DNA of 64,000 bases, taken from contig JADDOH010023653.1 of the NCBI GenBank assembly GCA_016648135.1, positions 62,001-126,000 on the forward strand. The letters are read 5' to 3'. The notes under the pieces are model-generated. The model was not told the DNA's origin. It did no database searches and was given only the letters and a program-made list of their open reading frames with translations. Position numbers and translations under genes: made by a program. This DNA comes from Agrypnia vestita (taxonomy: Eukaryota; Arthropoda; Insecta; Trichoptera; Phryganeidae). This document shows positions 58,556 to 64,000 of the stretch, in pieces. Every line of letters starts with the position of its first letter. The stretch's first letter is position 1.

Positions 58556-59260
58556 ATCATTAATCATAAAAATTATATAGCGACCAAATAACTAATCTTC
58601 CAATAGAACAAGATAGTAAAGTAGATGTAATGTGTCATAAAATAAAACAAAAAATAACAAATGCGGCTGTTGATGCACTAAGATATAAAAACATTAATAT
58701 TAATAAAACCACCAACTCAAAACCTTGGTTTACAGATGGAATAAAAGAACCAAAACAAAACGGAAAAGTTACTTACAGTACAAATGTAACCCTAATGCAG
58801 AAGAACATGCAAAACATATAGAAATTAGAAACAGAACGTACAGTGAAATAAGATGGATTTAATGGGAATATAAAGAAGAAGAAATCACGATCAACCATGT
58901 ACAGGCTGCAATCTTCCGACATAAAAATAGAAAATTACCAGATATGGACGACATCAATAATGAATTTCTTAAGTATACAGGAGATAAATTATCACAAGAA
59001 CTTCACGGGTTTATCGATAAGATCTTTAATACAAACAAAATACCAGAAGAGTGGAAGACAAGTGTTACTTTACCGATGTTCAAAAAAGGACAAAAAGCAA
59101 AACAATAAAACTACGACGATATTTCTATATTGTGCTTTACTCGAAAAATATTCACTTAAATACCGAAAACGAAACAAGAATCTCAAATTAGGCCCAGAGA
59201 AGAACAATAAGGTTTTAGAAAAAATAATTTTGGAAAAATAAATATATGGCCATCAAGAGG
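58556..59260 (+). pseudogene. LINE fragment (linker and early reverse transcriptase)
   Basis: 58630-58821 encodes NSKPWFTDGIKEPKQNGKVT, the usual pre-RT linker W.TD.IK. Further frames give MDDINNEFLKYTG and IPEEWKTSVTLPMFKKGQ, the first reverse transcriptase blocks. The catalytic part is absent. Frameshifts occur at about 58820, 58880 and 59110. Confidence 0.6.
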
Positions 59261-59444
59261 CAGATGAGAATTTATAGGGTAGTTCATCCGATGCGCCGGA
59301 TTTAATTTTAAAATGAAACATACCTAATTAGTATTTAATTAGGTATGTTTAAATTTTTAAAGTAAAAATAAATTTTTACTGATTTCTAAAGTAGACATAT
59401 TGAGATTGATTAAGGTGTTGCTCAAATGACCGCCGCGACTTTGT

Positions 59445-59915
59445 TGGCGTACCCTGACCCATTTGATAAAATTTTTGGAGATTGTTTGCAAGGCGGTTTG
59501 CTCAATTTCAGCAATAACGCGTTGGATTACTGTTTTTAGTTCCAGAAGTGTTTGTGGTTTGCTAGCGTAGACAATAGAGTATATAGAACCTCAGAGGAAA
59601 AAATCGCATTGCGTCAAGTCGCATAAGGATAGAGGTGAAAGTTCTCAGTGATACTTCCTTGCAAACTTGTTCTGCTAATGTCCAATTGTTGATGTCCCTA
59701 CATTCTCATCGAAACATTCACTGACGACTGCAATATTTTCGACCAACCACACAGAATGAGGATGCGGTTGTTCATAACCAAACCAGTTTCCTCGATTTTT
59801 TAATTTTTTTAAATTAATCTTCGAATGGTGGACTCATTAATTGAAATATTAATACCAAGATTTCCACGAAATTTTCGAACGGTCTTAGTTAAATTTTCGC
59901 GAAATTTATAGTGTT
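59445..59915 (-). pseudogene. degenerate Tc1/mariner-like transposase, second copy
   Basis: Homologous to 1235-1690 from the HTH part to ELKTVIQRVIAEIEQT. It retains some extra sequence in the middle (SVENIAVVSECFDENVG), then CDFFL-stop. It has the same W-to-stop change in the DFFLWG block as the first copy, so that change predates their spread. Confidence 0.55.
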
Positions 59916-60019
59916 TTTAATAATATAAATTGTTCTTATAGCAATCCGATGTATCCGATGGTCCACTCTATATAAATCATGCCTAAGACCAATAATGATA
60001 TACGACATACTCAGGACTA

Positions 60020-60355
60020 AAGAAGCATTGATGATTTCCTAAATGAAGACACTGAGTAAAATAGCAGGCAAAACTCGGGGATTGCATGGGGAACACCAAA
60101 ATAAGTAAGTTATGCGATACTGAAGACGATTATACGACGGAGTAAACAGTGAAATAGGGATTGGTTTTGCCATGTCCAGAAAATATACAGCACCAGACTC
60201 CCTTACATCGCACTACATAATCAGCCTCACGGAACCTTTCCTCGCGGAAGACCTCTCAAAAGACGGTAGGACAGCTGGAAATATACCTCAAAGGAGGCAC
60301 TGTCCTCTGGAGAATAGACCACGTAGGTCTATTAAAAGGAATAAAAAGCAATAAT
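60020..60355 (+). pseudogene. RTE-like LINE C-terminal fragment
   Basis: From 60156 the frame reads RDWFCHVQKIYSTRLPYIAL then HNQPHGTFPRGRPLKRR, stop, DSW. This fits the GHV.RM...R.P.........G.R..GRP..RW.D pattern near the end of RTE-like and related LINE proteins. Upstream pieces (ETWT-like expected) are not readable. Confidence 0.5.
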
Positions 60356-60596
60356 TATTTTTTTATTTCTTTGTTATTAGTAATCTTTATTAATTTACGT
60401 GCTTTGGCCCTTGAGTACCTGTTATGGATATATTATATAAATGAATGTTAGATAATTTTTATTTAATTTTTTCTTTTCGTCCGATAGAATCTTGATTATA
60501 TATAGTGTTATTTATTTCTAGGATGCATCGCGAAAATAAAATGCAATCGTACAAATGAATAATCATTCAGAACCGAACCATGCATATCTTAATGGC

Positions 60597-60748
60597 GTTT
60601 TGCAATTCTGATGAAAAATTCCTCACCACTCTCCCGGACATCTCACGCATCTCCTGCCTGGTGGATTAAATGGAAACATTGTTATTATTTAAAGGTTTTG
60701 CAAAACATGGCACCTTCCTATCACAGTTACCCTAGCAACGCCGGGTAC
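60597..60748 (+). mobile_element. Helitron-like family A, 3' part
   Basis: CCGGACATCTCACGCATCTC, ATTAAATGGAAACATTG, TTTTGCAAAACATGG and CTAGCAACGCCGGGTACGGA follow the same order as the 3' part of 21660-21822. Probably the end of the element that starts at 58249, with LINE and Tc1-like debris between. Confidence 0.5.
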
Positions 60749-60867
60749 GGACCGCAAGTACATAATGTTATAAATCACATACATTGATAATAAAAAATAC
60801 CTAATTCCAAATAACACCATCTGAAAGTATCGTTTGCTTATCGATAATGTATTTCAAATGACATATG

Positions 60868-61008
60868 TCATTTGCGGAAAGTATTTTAGAAAACGGACCA
60901 TTTCAATGAAAGTCATACCGATTGTGGTGTATCCCGAAACAAGTCATTTGTGTAAATTATTTTAGAAAACGAACCCTTTCAGTGAAAGTCATACCGATTG
61001 TATTGTAT
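60868..61008 (+). repeat. two-copy tandem repeat, ~75 bp
   Basis: GTCATTTGCGGAAAGTATTT and GTCATTTGTGTAAATTATTT each lead into TAGAAAACG.ACC.TTTCA.TG and AAAGTCATACCGATTGT. Confidence 0.85.
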
Positions 61009-61202
61009 ATATTTTATGACAAATAAAACCAATCGAAATTCTATTCAAATCTTTGGTGTTAAAATAAATAAAAAAGAAAAATGAATATAAGCATTTAAAT
61101 TTTTTAAATAAAATAGAGATGCGAATACAGACTACGTGTTGCATCAATATTCTTACTATTCTCAAACTAAGCCAAAAGCATGTGCTATGAAAATAGGACT
61201 AA

Positions 61203-61275
61203 CTTCTGATGTCCTGGAGTGGGGCTCGATCCACCGACCACGAGATCACTAGGCGAGCGCCATGACCACTACATC
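61203..61275 (-). ncRNA. tRNA-like SINE head
   Basis: Minus-strand GATGTAGTGGTCATGG (A-box region) and GTGGTCGGTGGATCGAGCCC (B-box region) at tRNA spacing. It aligns with 27186-27250. The following CCAGGACATCAGAAGTTAG could be the SINE body. Confidence 0.55.
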
Positions 61276-61429
61276 AACAAACTACTCTTACTACTTAAAA
61301 TATACTGTATAATAAAATACATGTCATGTAAATATAACAAATCTAAATTGGATTACACGGCCATATTTTTTCTCACACAAATAAGGTCCTCCAGGTTAGA
61401 GGATGAGTCTACGCCATGCTTCTGTAAAT

Positions 61430-62775
61430 GAGCCCTTGCCCGGAATAACGTTGTATCCAACAATACTCTCATTCCGAGAAAAATTGAAAAATCGAAACCA
61501 GTTACAAATTACATTACATTTTATATTTTTAATATAACAAACATATAATTCTTAACTAATCTCAATATAAAATAGGGGGAAAAGTCAATTAAATTTGAAT
61601 CTATTGTAAAAAAACATGCTGAATCAGTGGAAAAACGTTGTATATGAAATTTTCACAAACAACGTTATTCCGCAAAATGGATTTTTTTATTCTGCTTTAC
61701 TTGATAATGCCTTTTAAAAGCAGCATGTGCTCATCTCACATGAATTCACAAATGTCATCGAGGTCCTTGAGCTTAACAGTCTTATTGGCAGTAGATTGGA
61801 ATACATTGAAGTTAGTTCCAGGCTCCCTAACTGCATGATTTTTTTCCAAACGGTAGCCAATCTTGCCCTCCTTCCACAAATAGTTGGTAGAAAGCTATAG
61901 GAGGTCCATGATTCTAATTCTTTGTGGAAGGTTTGAGCTCTGATTGTGATGAGATCATTAGTAGGTAAAGAGCTTTTACGGAACGATAAGTCTCTCGTAC
62001 ATACTATTACATATCTCCGTCTGTTTGCTGAATATGGCGTCGGACATTCAATTTCTTAATACACAAGACGAGATGATTACTTTTTTCATTGTAATTCAGT
62101 AACCTGAATACTGATTAAATATTTATCTTGATATTAAAATGGAGAAAACATCCCGGATTTAAACATTTTTGGCACAAACTCGACCCTGCGAAAAAGTATG
62201 AGGAATTAAATAAACTTTTTGTATCGTTGTTATATTAAGTTACGATATAAAGAGCACTATAAAGCCAGCATTATTATCAAAAAGCATTTCAAATATCAAT
62301 ATGGATAAATCAATTGAGTAAAATCGGTTAACGTTCGACAAAATAATATTGTCACATATGAAATCACAATATCAACTGCCAAATCGTATACAACGTTATT
62401 CCACAAACATGTTCTGGCGGGTCAATTGCAGGTTTGATAATATTTTTTCTGGATAAAAACTCCTTTCCTGCATCCTTCAACTTATTGGCTTTGATATCTT
62501 TCCAATTTAAAACATTAGATGTTCGTTTTCTCCCTTTATTCATGTGAATTAAACCACGCTCCACGATATTGACGCTCGGCGACGCCATTTTGAGAAACAC
62601 TATACAACGTTATTCCACAAACCAATAACTTTAAAATGCAGCCAGAAGCCTAAATATTTTTTTCTTGACATATTATTTACCTTAAACGATGCATAATAAC
62701 ATACCTTACATAAATCCATCAATAACTCAAAATTGACATTTGTGTTGGATACAACGTTATTCCGGGCAAGGGCTC
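61430..62775. mobile_element. DNA transposon with 33-bp TIRs and AAAT target duplication (Sola-like)
   Basis: The 1346-bp element starts GAGCCCTTGCCCGGAATAAC and ends in its exact complement; identity runs to TATCCAACA (33 bp). AAAT lies at 61426-61429 and 62776-62779. The inner word CAACGTTATTCC recurs near 61660, 62393 and 62605, as subterminal repeats. A 4-bp duplication and GAG start fit Sola elements. No full transposase is present, so it is non-autonomous. Confidence 0.75.
62364..62600 (-). pseudogene. N-terminal fragment of a Sola-like transposon protein
   Basis: A 78-codon frame starting MFLKMASPSVNIVERGLIHM holds NWKDIKANKLKDAGKEFLSR then IIKPAIDPPEHVCGI. Many insect transposon proteins have near the N-terminus a pattern like RN.G..Y....GK.V.AR...PPC..C, which this resembles from memory. 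The cysteine-rich part and catalytic domain are missing, and a stop follows at 62364. Start choice is uncertain (first or second Met). Confidence 0.45.
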
Positions 62776-62779
62776 AAAT

Positions 62780-63808
62780 AATAGACTAGTTCCAGAATCG
62801 AATAACCGCCTCGGAAATATGAACAGTTATAGGAGGCAACTAGAGAGAGTAAGAAATATAAATACTATATCTACGTACAGGGTACGCATGAAATCATTAT
62901 CTATGTGCACATTAATACCCCGTTTATACGTCGAGCAGGACCGGGCTATTCATCGCATAGGCGCAAAACAAAATTTGTCTTTTAGCGAATAAAACCTTTT
63001 TTCCAGCTGCAGGGCATATATGCGTCAGCATTTAGAGTGCACTATTGCTTTAGGCCATTAAAACGTCTGAAAAGGTCCGATATTTTTATTGGGGATTTAA
63101 TACACACATAGCTACAGGGACACCGTTTTCCCACGTAATGCACATGAGATTTTTAAAATTCTATCATTCCATATCTTGCTACTGCGGAAAACAAAAAATA
63201 ACCAATAAAAAGTTTTCATTATAAATCCTTTATCGTCGAGGTCTCGGATTCCATTTTATTACTTTTGTTTCCTTGACTAAGTACTTTGGTACCTACTTTT
63301 GTTTTCTTGACTAAGAAATTCAGGTGTATCATATTGGTAATTAATTAAATTTAAGATAATCAGGAAAATCGTTTCTTCTGTATTTGTATTACTGCATTAA
63401 TTATCACCGGCGTATTATTGCGGTAGAAGTTTGCGCAGTCGTTCCATCTCTTCTAACGCTGATAAATTGCAAAACATTTTGTCCTGCACTTCAGCATTCA
63501 TGGTCCTCAATCAGATTCCTTCGAGCGATCTCACGCGGCACAATGCGGCGTAGGCTTGATCTATTGCAAAACTTTTGAACCTAAGCTGATGACTGTTCGA
63601 TCGACCATTGAACCCTTGTGTTTCGTAACATTGAAAATAAATATATAAATTCTAATATCTATGTCCTAAATAATCAAGGTATGTACTTGCCCGGACATCT
63701 GAGAAAATTTACATTATTTGTGTGCGTGCGTGTATGTGTGACCCCAAATATATGTAAGAATTAAGAATACATTCTTATCAACATGTAATATTTCATTGGA
63801 TGACGGAA
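62780..63808. other. unassigned DNA
   Basis: A 64-codon frame at 63384-63578 has no recognised domain. TTCCTTGACTAAG-like words at 63272-63318 are a small direct duplication (TACTTTTGTTT.CTTGACTAAG twice). Confidence 0.5.
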
Positions 63809-63811
63809 AGT

Positions 63812-63859
63812 GTCTTAATTTTCACTCGAAAATTTTATCTTGGGAGTGAAAATTAAGAC
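63812..63859. repeat. perfect 16-bp hairpin
   Basis: GTCTTAATTTTCACTC and GAGTGAAAATTAAGAC flank a 16-bp loop, directly 5' of the SINE piece. Confidence 0.8.
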
Positions 63860-63861
63860 TT

Positions 63862-63955
63862 GGAAGGGGATCCGTGGTTTGAATCCCGGCAGTCAAATAT
63901 TTTTTCGTTAATGTGAGTTTTGTGTATGTTTTTCTAATTGATTAATAAACATGAT
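63862..63955 (+). mobile_element. SINE fragment (B box and tail)
   Basis: GTGGTTTGAATCCCGGCAGT, then CAAATATTTTTTCGTTAATG, then GTGTATGTTTTTCTAATTGA match the head end and tail of the SINE at 14613-14757. The A-box half is replaced by the hairpin. Confidence 0.6.
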
Positions 63956-64000
63956 TTTATACAAAAGTCCAAGTTAGTATGAAAAAATTACTACCATAAT

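Overview
The window looks like non-coding DNA from an insect nuclear genome: AT-rich, without operons or dense genes, and full of eukaryotic transposable elements in several states of decay. Insect is inferred from cecropia-type mariner elements, a Penelope-like element, Helitron-like repeats with TCTATACC / CTAG-type ends, tRNA-derived SINEs, Jockey/CR1- and RTE-like LINE debris, and a short run of the insect telomere motif CCTAA. The order cannot be fixed from sequence alone. I found no convincing multi-exon host gene. The window is probably intergenic or lies in a very large intron. One weak candidate first exon is noted near 5.3-5.5 kb on the minus strand.

Layout. 0-6.4 kb: a degenerate Tc1/mariner-like transposase remnant, three tandem copies of an unclassified ~0.5 kb repeat, and a 5'-truncated Penelope-like element with a GIY-YIG fragment and 187-bp inverted arms that carry a hammerhead-ribozyme-like motif. 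6.4-16 kb: mostly unassigned, with a GC-rich foldback, a TA microsatellite and SINE-derived inverted repeats. 16-22.6 kb: two minisatellite-bearing Helitron-like repeats and an R1/I-type LINE tail. 27.3-31.2 kb: a decayed Jockey/CR1-type LINE with a decayed mariner inserted in its 3' region. 34-35.2 kb: a GC-rich TATA/CCAAT promoter-like or LTR-like block. 39-42.9 kb: a SINE snapback, a G-rich octamer satellite, and a mariner whose 339-codon transposase frame is intact. 45-50 kb: LINE remnants, GC-rich islands and a 73-bp tandem repeat. 50.3-57.5 kb: nested Helitron-like, LINE and Harbinger-like elements, tandemly duplicated as a block, with a large internal deletion in the second copy. 58-64 kb: more nested Helitron/LINE/Tc1 debris, a 1346-bp DNA transposon with perfect 33-bp terminal inverted repeats and AAAT target duplications (Sola-like), and SINE pieces.

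The parts form no pathway. They are layers of insertion: Helitron-like repeats received LINEs, LINEs received mariner and Harbinger-like elements, and one such stack was then duplicated. The only reading frame that looks capable of making a full-length protein is the minus-strand mariner transposase at 41666-42685. The items most worth checking are the hammerhead-like motif with a paired C3/G8 to U3/A8 change, the intact mariner, the Sola-like element, the head-to-head SINE snapbacks, and the microhomology-bounded 4.6-kb duplication.
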